A stretch of 64,000 bases of DNA from Dysidea avara (taxonomy: Eukaryota > Porifera > Demospongiae > Dictyoceratida > Dysideidae): the NCBI RefSeq assembly GCF_963678975.1, contig NC_089278.1, forward strand, positions 15,915,959-15,979,958. The letters run 5' to 3'. A program made the position numbers and the translations under genes. Below the pieces are notes generated by a model. That model made no database searches, was not told the origin of the DNA, and saw nothing but the letters and a program-made list of their open reading frames with translations. Shown piece by piece: positions 34,801 through 47,900 of the stretch. Position 1 is the first letter of the stretch. Each line of letters opens with the position of its first letter.

Positions 34801-37800
34801 AATTAAATCTGCCGGTGTCAGGGGCTGAGATACTCCTTCATCATCATCGTATAGGTAAGTCAATGGTCGGTTGTTCAATGTTCTTTCTACTTCCATCAGC
34901 ACGGTGCGTAGCTCCTCAAAACTTAAACACGCTCTGCCCACAGTCTTCTTGAGGCATCTCTTCACACTGCCAACCATCCTCTCCCAGAAACCCCCCCACC
35001 AAGGGGCCTTCTCCAAAATAAAACTCCAGTGAACTTGATGATTGACTATATATTGCTGCACCTCTTGTGATCTGACTATCTTCTTAACATCAAATGATGC
35101 TGATTTGAATGTCTTGGCATTATCTGTGATAATGACTGCTGGCAATCCTCTCTGACTAGTGAATCGTCGAAAGGCCAGTAGGAAAGTAGTACTGGTCAAA
35201 TCTGCGGTGAGCTCCAGATGTACTGCTCTTGTGGAGGCACATGTGAACAGACAAATATAAACCTTGGATTGACCATTGGTTGCTTGAGAATCCTTAACAT
35301 ATAGCGGACCAGCAAAATCTATACCAGTATTAAGGTATGGTGGTCCTTCACTTACACGTTCTTCGGGGAGATCTGGTGGTACTGGTGCCGGATAAGGTTT
35401 CCCTTCGATCCTTAAACAGATAACACATTTCCGAATGACCTTCTTTACTGCTTCGCGACCCCTTATAATCCAATAGCTCCTTCGAACTGAATTCAGGGTT
35501 TCCCTTATCCCATCATGTAAAACACATTGGTGGTGATAGCTAATTAACAATGTAGAGAACCAGTGTTTTTGTGGCAACAAGGTAGGATTGTTAGAGCATG
35601 ACGGAACTGATGCACTGCCAAGCCTGCCACGACAGCGGATCACTCCTCTGTCATCTAAGAAAAGGTGCAACTGTTTCAGAAAAACTTCTTTCTTCAGTAA
35701 TAAATCATGATACTCGTTTGCAAAGACTCGCTGCTGAATTGACTTCACCCACAGCTCTTCTGCTAATTTCAAATCCAGGGCTGACAAACCCTTAGGTTCA
35801 GGGTTATCTTGCTTTCTGACCTTCTGAATCATGGTCTTAGTGAATTTTATCACCAGAGCAGTCACTCTCAACAGTCTTAGTCTTGAACCAAATCTCTCCA
35901 GATCAATAATTCTCTCCAAATTTAAAATGGCTACACTTGCATGATTTACAACTGCCAGTGCATGCGTGACAGCACAAGGTTTCTTTACCAATTCCTCAAT
36001 AGCCTTCTCTCTGTCATAGGTTGTAGGTAGGTTTGGCCATTGATGAATGGGAACCTTAAGAAACGACGGTCCATTCCACCACAAATCATTGTTGACAAGA
36101 TCTTCTGCCACACACGATCTTGAAGGAATATCCGATGGATTGTCCTTCCCCGGACAGAATCTCCATGAATCCCTGTCAGTCAGGACACAGATTTCCTCTA
36201 CTCGATTCTGGACATATGGTTTCCACTGGCGCTCATTCTTAATCCAACACAGTGTTGTGAACGAGTCTGTCCAACAAAAGGACTGGGTATCTAAAGGTAG
36301 TGAATTTAATTGCTGTTGCACTGTATTAAGAAGCCTCGCTAAGATAGTGGCACCAAGAAGCTCCAGTCTGGGAATAGTCTGCTTCTTTATCGGTGACACC
36401 CTTGCCTTTGATGCTACTATATTAACATCAACCGAGTCTCCTTCTGAATACTCAATCCTCAAAAATATGACTGCTGCATAGGCCTTCTCAGACGCATCAC
36501 TGAAGCCATGAAGTTGACAACGAACAGGTGATCGGTCCTTAGCGAACAAACATCGGGGGACTTGAATACTTGTCAGTAATGAAAACTCCTTAGTCAATCG
36601 CATCCAATGTACTAGTGAGCTTCCTTCCAGTTTATCGTCCCAGTTAACCTTCTGTGTACACAACTGTTGAAAGATAACCTTGAATGACACTGTAAATGGA
36701 CTGATGAACCCAAATGGGTCGTATACTTTAACAGTTACATGCAACAGAGATCTCTTAGTAGAAGGAAGGGTATTCACAAACTGGATCAACTCATTAAAGT
36801 CAACACAGAAATTGTCTCTTGAAATATTCCACCCCAGACCCAAAATCTTGAGCGGTTTATCTACTGCTGGTTGACTAACCGGGATATTTTTTGCTGCTTC
36901 ACCTTCTGTTCTGTCAATCATCTGTTGCAGGGTGCTATCATTGGTTCTCCACTTACGGAGATTGAAACCTCCCTTCTTCATGATCTCCTTAGACTGACAG
37001 TATAAGTGATACCCTCCTTCAACATCGGAGGCTCCTCCTGGGAAATCATCAACATACAAAGTGTTAGACAACAACTCAATTACCACTGGATCATTGCACC
37101 TTTGTCGAGAAAGGTGATGTTGAATTACTCCTTGTAAGATGGCTGGACTTGGTGTAAGACCAAACACCAACCTGCAGAATCGGTACTGTACAATCTTAGG
37201 ATCTGCTTCCTGTACTTTATCAAACCACAGCAACCTTAGCATATTGCGATCTTCCAATTCAATCATAATCTGGTGAAAGGCCTTCTCTATATCAGCCGTA
37301 ATTCCAATCCGGTGAGTTCGAAATCTCAATAAAACATCAAAGATCAGAGGTGTCAAATTTGGACCCTTTTTCAAACAATCATTTATGGAGTGATGTCGCT
37401 TCTCTGACCTTGCTGAACCATCGAAAACGATCTTCAGTTTAGTAGTGTCCTTATCCTCCCTTATAACACCATGGTGAGGAAGAAAATAAGCACTACGAGA
37501 GCTTAACTCTGACATTGGTACAGGTTCAATTATGCCAGTTTGCAACTGAGTTTGAAAAATCTTATCGTACTCCATCATCAAAGCCTCTCTACCTTGCAAA
37601 CGAGCCTTCAGCTTCATCAGCCTGCCCACACACAAGTTGTAATTCGAAGATTCAGGTCTTGCTGACTTCCAGGGCAATCCAACCTTGTAACGGCCCTCTA
37701 TAAAATCATACTTGATCTGGGATGGAAAGGGTTCTTTAGTCAAGTCCAGAACAGGCTCTTCCACAATTCCAATAGATTCAGTTTCCCAAAATCTTCTCAG

Positions 37801-40800
37801 CTCTTGTTCCAATCCACTCGTACCTTCTGAATGTTCACCCAACGTTGTGGGACCATGAATGGCTACAGCTAGATGAGTATGAGACACATTACTGTCAAGT
37901 TCTTCACCTGTTACTGGTCCAGATATCAGCCATCCCAATCTACTACTTACAGCTACCAGTCCACCGGATCCTCGAATTATCTCATCGTGAACGATTTCCC
38001 GATAATGATCAGAGCCGATAAGTACATCAATAGATCCATTGTCCCTGCGGCCATCATCAGAGTGGGGGAGATCTGCAAGCTCTAACTCCTGGAATTCAGG
38101 GTGTTGTCCAAGGGTAACAACTCTATTCAAGGGAGAACAAATACTAGGAAAACATAGAGCTGTAAATTCGATTCCTTCCTGACACCTTCCCAACAGTTTC
38201 ATCTTAACCAAGTCACATTGCTGTCTACTAAATGACTGACTACCAAACACATTCAAACTTACAGATTCTTTCTTCAGTGCAGTGAGACCCAATCTGTTCT
38301 TCAATTTAAGAGTAATGTAGGATCTCTGACTCCCACTGTCTAATAACACTCTCACAGGTACCAATTCATTACTGCTGTTTACTGCAAAACCACTGGCCGT
38401 TTGGAGCAAAACAGTTCCTTGATTGTAAGCTGCTGTTTGAGTGGTAGATGTCTCTTCAGTGTTGGGTACAGTGACTAGGTTTGCTTCGGGTAGTCTTGGT
38501 TCTCGTGACTCGCAAATGGCTTGATGATGTCGACGTCCACATTTGCGGCACCTCCTTGCACTGTGACACTGACTGGCATGATGGCCTACCGCAAGACAAA
38601 CAAAACAGCGACCATCTCTCTTCAAAACATCCTTCCGAGCTTGTACGCCCTTCACAACTTCACAGGAGGCAGAGAAGTGCTCTCCTTTACAAAACAAGCA
38701 TGATCTTCCTCCAGAGCTCTGCTCCCTGATAACAAATGACGAAGTAGTCCCTCGATTATGCCTGGACATCCCTGGCTGTGAATCCGACCTGTTCTCACTT
38801 ACTCTAACTGTGTCACTAAGCTCACGTGCCTCCACTTCACACTTAATGACTTGCAGCAATTCGTCCACCTTCCAGATGTCTCTTGTAGTCACTCTTGCAA
38901 TTTGCAGTCGGACCTCACTAGGTAATTTGGCCATAATCACAGGAATAAGGAAACTACCATATTCTTCAGCCTTCACACCCAAGGCTTCTAGCCCTCTACC
39001 ATTAGCATGGATCTTGTCATAAACTAGCCGAAGGTGTGATGCCTTATCCCCCAAACACTTGGGGACCTGTAGTAGCTTCTCCATGTGTGCAGCAATAATT
39101 GTTTGAGTCTTTCCAAAACGTTCGTGCAGGATTTCCTTGGCCGCCATGTAGCTCTTCTCTGACAAAGGCAGTCCCTGTATGCTGCGAGCAGCAGCCCCTT
39201 CTAGCAGCGAGTTCAAGTAATTGAATTTATCTATTGCTGATAATCCAGAATTGCGGTCCACCACGCTTTCGAAGCTGTCCCACAACGTTCGAAATCTTGT
39301 TATATCACCGCTGAATCGCAGCAAGGTAAACTTGGGGAGTTTCAGTTTAACAACGCAGATAGCGACTTCATCTTCTCTCCTTATGGGAGGTAATACTAAG
39401 GGAGTAGACTCGCGTTTACTATGGCCATTGTCGGGTGCACCCGTCCTATTAATGCGCTCTGGCTCACGTGTTTCTATTGACTCACGTGTCTCACTTATTT
39501 CACGTGACATAGTCTCACCTCCCGCCTTCGTGGCTTTCTCTTCTATCCTTATATCACTTGACTTAGAAGGTAATACACTTTCAATCTCCACTCTAAGCTG
39601 CGTTATTTTATTCGACAGTTCTTCAGCCTCGATGACCTCATTTTCAATTTCGTCTGTGGGGCACTCTGCTAGTATTAACTCATCGAGCGCCGTCAACAAT
39701 GTGCATTTTCCCTCCTATTGTTTCGAAATAACTTCCAATCGACGTAAGGAGTCATCTTCCAACAGTTCGGTCTCCATCAAGGTTTTCGCCTCTCGAGTGA
39801 ACTTTGTTACAACGCCCCTCTGGCCTCATCTTCGTGCCTTCAATCGGTCTAGATCCACTGACATCTCTTCTGAGCCTTCCTTCAATCAATGTTGATGACT
39901 TTCTCAAAAGTTCTCGGGCCCCACGTTGGGCGCCATGTTACGAACGCGTGGGGTTAGGAAGACTGATAATCACGTGACTTAGTTTGTACAATGACATCAC
40001 ACACAATATTTCATGTAAATACAAAACAAAATTAAATGTTCCTAAAATCCCTAAAAGTGTGTGACATGGCACGTACAGCTTCTTCTACTTTTTTGGGGCG
40101 TTGTTGCTTGACTGCAAATGCCACCTGTGGGTTACTCAAGCAGTCTAGGTAGTGGGTTAGGGCCATCTGCTCCACAGCTTTTGCGTCTAACTCAGGGAAA
40201 GCCTTTCCAGTAAGGCGTCATAGTTCCTCAGCAAATCTTCACACCCTTCATTTAGACATTTGGTTCACACCTGTAACTCAGCATTGTAGAGCTCTTTATT
40301 ACTAGCTGGCTCAAATCTCTGTGTCAGTGCTTCCTTGGCCCTGCCATAATCAGCTTGTGCCATCTCAGACAAACTTTGAAATGCTTCTGGGCCCTCCCTG
40401 CCAGGCATACCTTGATCCAGTTCAGTTTAGCTTCCACATCCCAGTCTTTGACGGTCACTACGTTCTCAAACCTGGCTATCCAACCATCCCATCCCTCGCC
40501 TCCTTGTGAATTATCCGTGGCTTGTTGCGTGACTAATCTTCCGCGATGGCAATCACTATAGGGTAACAAACGGAGCAACCAGTGCGTGTCAAACTCACCT
40601 CATGTACGTGGTACCAATTCAGACCATGGTACAAAGTATTAACGCCTGGGGTTAAAAAGAAATTCATTTGATGAAATCCTGCCGACTATGCCACATGTAT
40701 AGCCGCTGGTTCAAAGCCATATGCTTCAACAACACAAGGTCACCCTTCTCATTAACACTATATGCATGCACCTACACCACAGTGCATTATATGGAATACA

Positions 40801-41868
40801 AGTACAAATCAGTATAGCCCAGTGTTACATCAGTATAAACCCGAAGGATTTGTTTTCTTACCTGCTGTACTGGCTAGACAATCATCTCAAGGCAGAGTTT
40901 TAAACAAATCTTCCCTTCATTCCCTCATAACAGTACCTTTTGTCCAGTAGAGACTCGATATTACAAACAAGTTACAGCTGCCTTGAGACCTAAGAATACT
41001 AACAAGTTGTTTGGGGCTATTGTTAAACCCCACAAGCCTGTTGCTTCATGCACTTGCAACAGTCTTTCAGAATTACTTCAGTGCCAGATCTGCCGCCAAG
41101 AATTCTAGGAAATTGATGTGCAGTGATTGTTCCTGTGGAATCCATGAGCCTCCGGTGCTCGCTCCATTGCACACTTTTCCCCAATCTGAAAAGGGAAGAA
41201 TCTGATTGGATCACCATTTGAACTGGTCTCCGAAGTGTGGTTCTCCCATTCCACTGCAGGGCTGGGGGAAGCAAAAAATATTGGTTAGGCAGACTCATGT
41301 TGCAATGTACATTGTCACATTAATTTCTTGACCAGGTGTGTGACATGCAAAGCATGCCAAGGTCTGGGGACATGGCCCTCCCTCCCCACCTTCAGGGAAA
41401 TTTTGAAAAATAAGTCAAGAAACCATATTTTTTAGCATTTTAAGCAGTAAAATGCTAAAGATTTGAACCTCAATATATGCACAAGTGTATAATAAAAATG
41501 TAACTTTGTAGGTACATGTAAATAACATTACAATGAATATGATAGAAATGTTTTATACAAGATACTATCGTATGTATGACATGTACGTAGATATAATACT
41601 CCACTCTCTTCCTAAGTACCAAATACTTTTCTTCTATCATTAGCAATGGAAAGCTCAGTTAGCATGGATGTAGCAGTGGCGGATCCAGGGGGGTTTCATT
41701 GGTTTCCACGGAAACCCCCTTTGAAAAATGATTGCGTAACAATTAAATGTTTTAATTATCGCGGCGTGCGTCTCGATCGAGATACTGTAATTAGAGCAGT
41801 CACAGTAGCTACTAAAGTAGTGTGTAGGAAGTTTTTAATATATTTTATGTACTATTACTAGGCTGTGA

Positions 41869-41906
<38 letters not shown>

Positions 41907-44900
41907 GTCTCACCTTACCAAACCAGACGATGTAGTGCAAACGTTTGCGTATCTCATGTCAATATATATCTCCACCTTCTAAACTGGAAACCCCCTTTAT
42001 AAATTCCTAGATCCGCCACTGTGTAGCTTACACTGTATCAGTACATGTAGCAACATTACATTTTTTGTGTCATTGTAGACCTTAAGTAAGTTCTAATCTG
42101 ACATAACACAGATATACTTCTTTCAGACACAAAATGAGCTTCTTTCAGACACAGCATTAGTGGCTGGTACTAACAAGAGCTACTTGGACAGCTGTGCTGG
42201 AGACAAGGCCTGAAAGCGCTTTTAGATGTCCTGGAACTGAAGCTGATGGCCAGAGACAGCAATTTTCAATTGCCCAAGTAGCTCAAGCTGTGTTTCAAGT
42301 TCAGATTTATTGAAATCTGATGCATAGAAAGTAACTACTTCATTTAGTTCTTGTTGCTGCCTTAATAACAAGCTGTTCTAAAGTAGATTATGTTTGATAA
42401 TCTTTGTGCTGAAAACGGTTTTCAATTGTAACAATGGCTGAATCAATGCTCTGAAAATAAATTTCTCTGTAATGCTGCTTGACATCAGGAGGATGATAAG
42501 GTTCTGTTGTACCATCTTCATAATGCCTAGGATGTTTACGTACACAAGGCAAAGCAGGATCATTGACTTTTTGCCCAAAATTGGTCTAAGCTGCTAGTCC
42601 TATCCTGCTAAGCTGCCCTGTAGAACATGGTAGAATAGTGGGGCTACCTGAATATAGCTTGTGAAGCTGCTTTCAGCTTCCCTCTGTACTGGGAGAGTTA
42701 GCGAGCAGATACAGTCTTGCAGGCCAGGAGATGGGCTGCCTCTCTGCAGAATTGTCTCAATTTTGCCAGGGAGTTTGAGTTGAATGTTCTGAGAATCCAC
42801 CATCAGTCCCAGAAATTTAGCTCCTAGACTTGATGGCGTTAGGACAGATTTCTCCTGGTTGATAACGAACCCCAGGGCTTCTTGGAGAAACGTCAATGCT
42901 TCCAGATGTTGGACAACTTCCTCCTTGGAGTCTGCCGGGATCAACATGTCATTGATTTAGACTATTATTCTGATACCCCAAGACCTCGACAGGGCCATCA
43001 GTGGCTTCAATACCTTGGTGAAGGTCGATGGGGCACAAATGACAAGCAGGTGAACTGGTAACATATCCCGTCTACCATGAATCTTAAACTGCTGAAGATC
43101 GGAATGGTGAAGTAAGCATCCTTTAGGTCCACCTTTACCATCCAGCCCGCTTGACAGAGCAAGGCCCAAAGAGCCCTCCATTTTGAAGTGGGGGTGGAGA
43201 CCCACTACCTTTTCACAGGCCTAATCTGACCATTCTTCTTTGGTACCAGGAAGAGGGTGGAGGTCCAACTGTGTCGTTGGATTGTGCACCTTTGTGAAGG
43301 AGTTCCTTTATCTCCTCCAGCAAGAGCTTTGTGCTCCTTGGAGAACACCCTTTCCTGTGGGGACTTTGAGATTCGGTTGGAATATAACAAAGGGTATTTA
43401 TGGTGTTCAATACCCAAGTGTCCTTTGTCAACACCTTCCAGGTGTCTATGAAGGAATCCAATCTCCCTGCCACACCACAAAGGGTTGGTGGAACCACAAA
43501 CCCCATCCCTTTTGCTTTCAGCAATCTAGAGTTTATATTTTTGAACATGACATACAGTTACATTTGTTGCACTACTTGCATACTGTTTATCAGCAACTGC
43601 CATTCCTATGGTTTCTTCTTCTGGGGGTTGCTCCATGGTCGTACCAGTGGGTAGTAGGGTGCCAGATGTTGCTTCTGAGGGTATCAGTATCCTGATTTGG
43701 TAGGTGGTCGGTTGGAGAAGGCCTTCCAAGAACCTGATGAAGGTGGGTTGGTTGCAGCCTTGGATCTCTGTAATGAAGCCACCTGGTCCAGGTACTCAGT
43801 GAAATCCTTTGGAAAGTTCTGTCCAAACAACATTGAAATGGCCTTGCTAAACTTGTTTTCCCTTTTCTGAGCCCATAAATCAAGGTCCCGGTTGTACTCT
43901 TGAAGCACATGAGTTCGTCTCAGTGTTGACATCTGGGAGGAGACATTACTTAGTAAGCTAGTAGCAGCCTCCACTGCCAGGGAAATCCCGTCAGAAGGGA
44001 TCTCCAGGATCTCCGTCAATGGTGCCACCGTATCCAGCATGGAGGCTTGGACTCAGGATAGGCTCCAATCGCTCAACTTCATTGACTTGGAGCATTGAGA
44101 GCTTATCACTGAGGGTGCCTTTGCTACCACTATCTTTAGTAGAACAAAGTCGTTTTGAACCTGTAACCTCTACAGGTTTTCAGGGACACGAAGCTTTGCT
44201 TCAGGAGCTCCTTGGTAGCTGGGCTGACTTCAACGACGTGCATAGATGCAGTAAAGAACAAGTTGAAATCCTGACAATGTGAGCTCCAGCCTGATAGGTG
44301 TGTTCCTCACTTTTCTGTTGAACCAAGGCATAAAGTGCCAACAGATTGATGGGAACTGACATCAGTGTAAGGAGAATCCTGGTTAAGACTGTACAACACT
44401 ATCAGAACTAGAGAAAGTACTACTACTAAACTTGCGAAAAATTATCATGGCATATTTGCTATGATAGGTGGAGGTAGACACAAGTAGGTGTCACACCTAT
44501 TGTATTTCAGAATGCTCAGCCTCATTATATCAGTGGTGTTTGACCTAGTTTTACATTATTACCAGCTGTTACTAGTACATGAGCATGCGTGTCTGCAATG
44601 CAACCCACATCAAGCACCTTGGCTTCATTCATGACCCTTAAATTTCCTGTCAAACTTGACTTGGATATTCTTAACTTAACACCCAAGTCATGCAGCTGGC
44701 CAGCTATTACATGCACACTCGAGTTCAATGGTATGTATACTCTAGTGCACCCGCGCTATTTGTCATGCACAGAGAAGTTATCTTTCATGACCGGTAGGCC
44801 TTGCAATGGACACTTGGGGTACTCCAGACATAACACAATAACATTTATTTATTTATTTGTGTTGCTGGACAGACAGACAAGTGTCTGATGCGTCCAGGGA

Positions 44901-47900
44901 ACTAGCCCAAAAAAACAAAAGCACAATCATAACACATACATCAACAGTGATATTTGTTAGTTACTAGAATACAGTAGTTTAAATCCGATTAGAGTAGAGG
45001 GGAGTGAATTCTTGTCAACATTACTAATAGAATCTGCTACTGTGTCAGTAGATCTAGTTTGAGCTACTTGAGGCACTACTGTAACAATCTTTCCTCTACG
45101 AATGGTCAAATATTTTTCCCCTGCTGACAAATGTCTTTTTAGCTCAACATGTAGTTCCTTGGCTGCCCCCCTTTCCTTTAGAGTGATATATACACTTTGT
45201 TATAGGAGGAACTGTGTCTCAGTTTGCTGGCTCTCTTCAAGATGTTTTATTTGGTAGAAGCTTCGGCTACTGAAATCAACAAAGGTCTGCCCTTATCATC
45301 AATAGGCTTTTTTCCCAACCTGACACATTTCAGCAAATTGACATTATCAATCTTAAGCTCAGAAGAAACCAATTGGGAAAAAGCATTCTTATCTTGCTGG
45401 GTTCTAGCTTTTGTAGCTGAGGCACTCGGCTCTGGAAGATTATATATAACAAGGTTACATTTCCTTCTTTCTCTATCTAAATATTCATCAACTACTTCAA
45501 CTGGACTAGTAGAAAGCAAGCTGTCAACGACAGATGGAGGTTTTGATGTTACAGTATTTGCAGTTGCTTTGATTTCACTCTCTAAGTTCTGGTTTAGTGA
45601 ACACAGTTCATCAACTTTAGAAGAAAGCTCAGAAAGTACATCTCTAATTACATCTTGTTCTTCTGCTAGTGTTTGCAAAATGCCTCCATTTGTGTTTTCA
45701 GACGGTGATAGAGTTGATTGTACATTTCGAAATATAAATTTCTTCAAGCGTGTCACACAATTGTTCAGTCGACAGTAATATATGACATTGCTAATTTTAT
45801 TAGTTACTTGTGAGAGGAGCTGATAATGCTCCTTATCTACTCCTTCACATTCAGCATGTACTAATGATGTGCACAAATCACACTGTAACACGTCACTTGT
45901 AGAAGTAAACTCCTTACTGCTGTATTCACATATCTCGACTTTTTTACTCAACAAGACACCCTTTGTGTCTGGGGAATTGTTTGGACAATTTCGTTTGGTT
46001 CCACAAAGTTGAGCAGCCAGCAGGCTGTCTTCCAGTTGCTTTCCGTTAGTGGCATCAACATACATCATTCACCAATTCTAATTAGTACCTCTTTTTTATA
46101 CAGTCTGGCTTAAAGTACGGAACCAACGTATGTTCAGTCAATGTTCCTTCCTTCTAGCTCCTTGCGACTAGTGTGAGATTATCTGTTACCTTTCAGTGCT
46201 TTCGCTGTTTCGCAATCTTCATATTGGTTGCGTGATGAATCATATGGAACCCTTATGACTCCTCTTTTCTTATCTGTACTTGCTCTTTCAACCACATCAG
46301 ATCAGCCTGGTTATGAAATGAGTCCCCTGCTGTGTACAGGCTGCATGTTGGATACTATATACAGTGTATAGTGTGTACCATGTCTTCCTATTACAGGGTT
46401 ACTCTCCCACTTGTGTTCCTTCATGTTTGCTGGAGGTGTTCCAACTGAAATATTGATAGAAGTTAGTCACTGTCATTGTTTCTGTGTGGTCTACTATCTG
46501 TAGTACTTTGTATGGGCCATTAGCAAGGTGGCGTTTTACATTAATAATCATCATGTGACATGTTTTTAATATCCATATTATAAATACTCAATATTTTGAG
46601 GGTTAAGGGGTATTTTTGGGATGGGGGGCTAACAGTGAAAATTTTATCCTTGAAATATATTAGTCCTTCAATGTTTGTAATTCAAAAAAAAAAAGAAGCA
46701 ATTATTACAACATTGCTGAACCTCAAAAATATTTCCTATTTAGTACCAGGCTTAATGGTAGACAATATATTATACTGTACAACACACTGGCTTACTACCA
46801 ACTAATGAAATTTGTGGCTTGTTAAAATAAATGCCAGTAGCAGCTGCTACAGGTATGTGGTACCCAGTTCTCATAGTTTATTGGCGTGCATCACCAAGTA
46901 AGCCATTAGTCTCATGCCCAGCCGGGCTCGCGCTAATGTGCAAACACCGTCTGGTGACATTGCTCGAGTTTCTTGGGCCCGGAAGTGCGATCTAGCCAAA
47001 ATATTGGCTGGCCAATTAGAATTAAAGAGTTGCATAATTGTTTAAAAACAGTGAAAAGCCATTTGAAATAGCTAGGAATAAAGTAAACTCAGAATAGGGT
47101 GTTTACAAGATGTGTTCTCTTCATTTATCGTATTAGTAGAAGATAGCGTTTCATTTCTGGTTAAACGTCGAGTCACGATTCTTCGGTCTTATATTGAGAG
47201 ATTGAAAAGCACAACTTGACAACAAATGTCTTGAACAACCTAGGTGAGTAACTTTTAGTAAACAGTTTTAAATCGTCTGCTGTTTCATCTACTTCCAATA
47301 CATTCATGCAATTATGCAACTCCTCGATTCTGATTGGCCAGCCAATATTTTGGCTGGATCGCACTTCTGGGCCCAAGAAACTTGAGCATTGTCACCAGAT
47401 GGTGTTTGTGAATTAGCATGAGCCCGGCTGCGCATGAGACTAGTAAGCCATCCTGTGTAATCTGCATGTGCCTACTTACTCCCCAATGGATGTCTACGCA
47501 ATGGTTTTGTACTTAAAATGGAGTTAATGTCAATGTAGCATTTTGTAAGCTATTTGATATCTATCTACCTTTTTACTTTTCAGACCATCAACACTGTGGC
47601 TGAAGTGATCAGAGGTTATCGCACTAACCAACAATTCTTTGATACTGTACAAATCCCATCTACCCCTCCAAGGTGTGTGTCATGTACAATTGTAGTGGTA
47701 CAGGTATATTGGGTCCCATGTAAACTGTGCACCATTGTCATCCAGATGTTTTTAAATTGACTGTTCTAATAGGTTATTTTGTCATTGCACAGATGTTCCA
47801 TTTTTATTAGCCAGTAATTATATGTACAGTATAGAATGGGTTTCTGAGCAAACTCACTTACTGTACTGATAATGGTATTCAGACATTAAGGATGCATATC

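Larger units (their letters stand above)
34212..40071 (-). mobile_element. BEL/Pao LTR retrotransposon with 5-bp target duplication
   Basis: The element proper is 34217-40066 (5,850 bp), bounded by two 131-bp direct repeats and by TGGCA at 34212-34216 and 40067-40071. It reads on the minus strand: 5' LTR at 39936-40066, primer-binding site just inside, one gag-pol frame, 3' LTR at 34217-34347. The insertion interrupts the minus-strand LTR-retroelement remnant whose gag lies to the right and protease to the left. The high LTR identity argues for a recent insertion. Confidence 0.95.
33174..47583 (+). other. USO1 intron 15, a 14.4 kb transposon nest
   Basis: Exon 15 ends after codon 321 and exon 16 (TINTVAEVIRG) begins at 47584 in the same phase. 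Between them are an LTR retroelement remnant split by a BEL/Pao element, a TIR element with poly-T interior, a coding-like fragment, a DIRS-like remnant, an ORF1-only LINE and a TA-flanked MITE. All recognisable retroelement genes read on the minus strand, antisense to USO1. I found no further USO1 exon. Confidence 0.85.

Noticed and set aside
34405..39699. A complete, active BEL/Pao polyprotein starting at 39699
   Set aside because: There is no ATG near 39699, and the real N-terminus lies further upstream behind two stops.
39221..39895. 224-codon + strand open frame
   Set aside because: Serine-rich shadow of the BEL/Pao gag on the minus strand.
33174..47583. A missing USO1 exon in intron 15
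   Set aside because: Exon 15 and exon 16 join in phase with about the expected number of residues before TINTVAEVIRG, so no extra exon is needed, although residues around the junction are poorly conserved.
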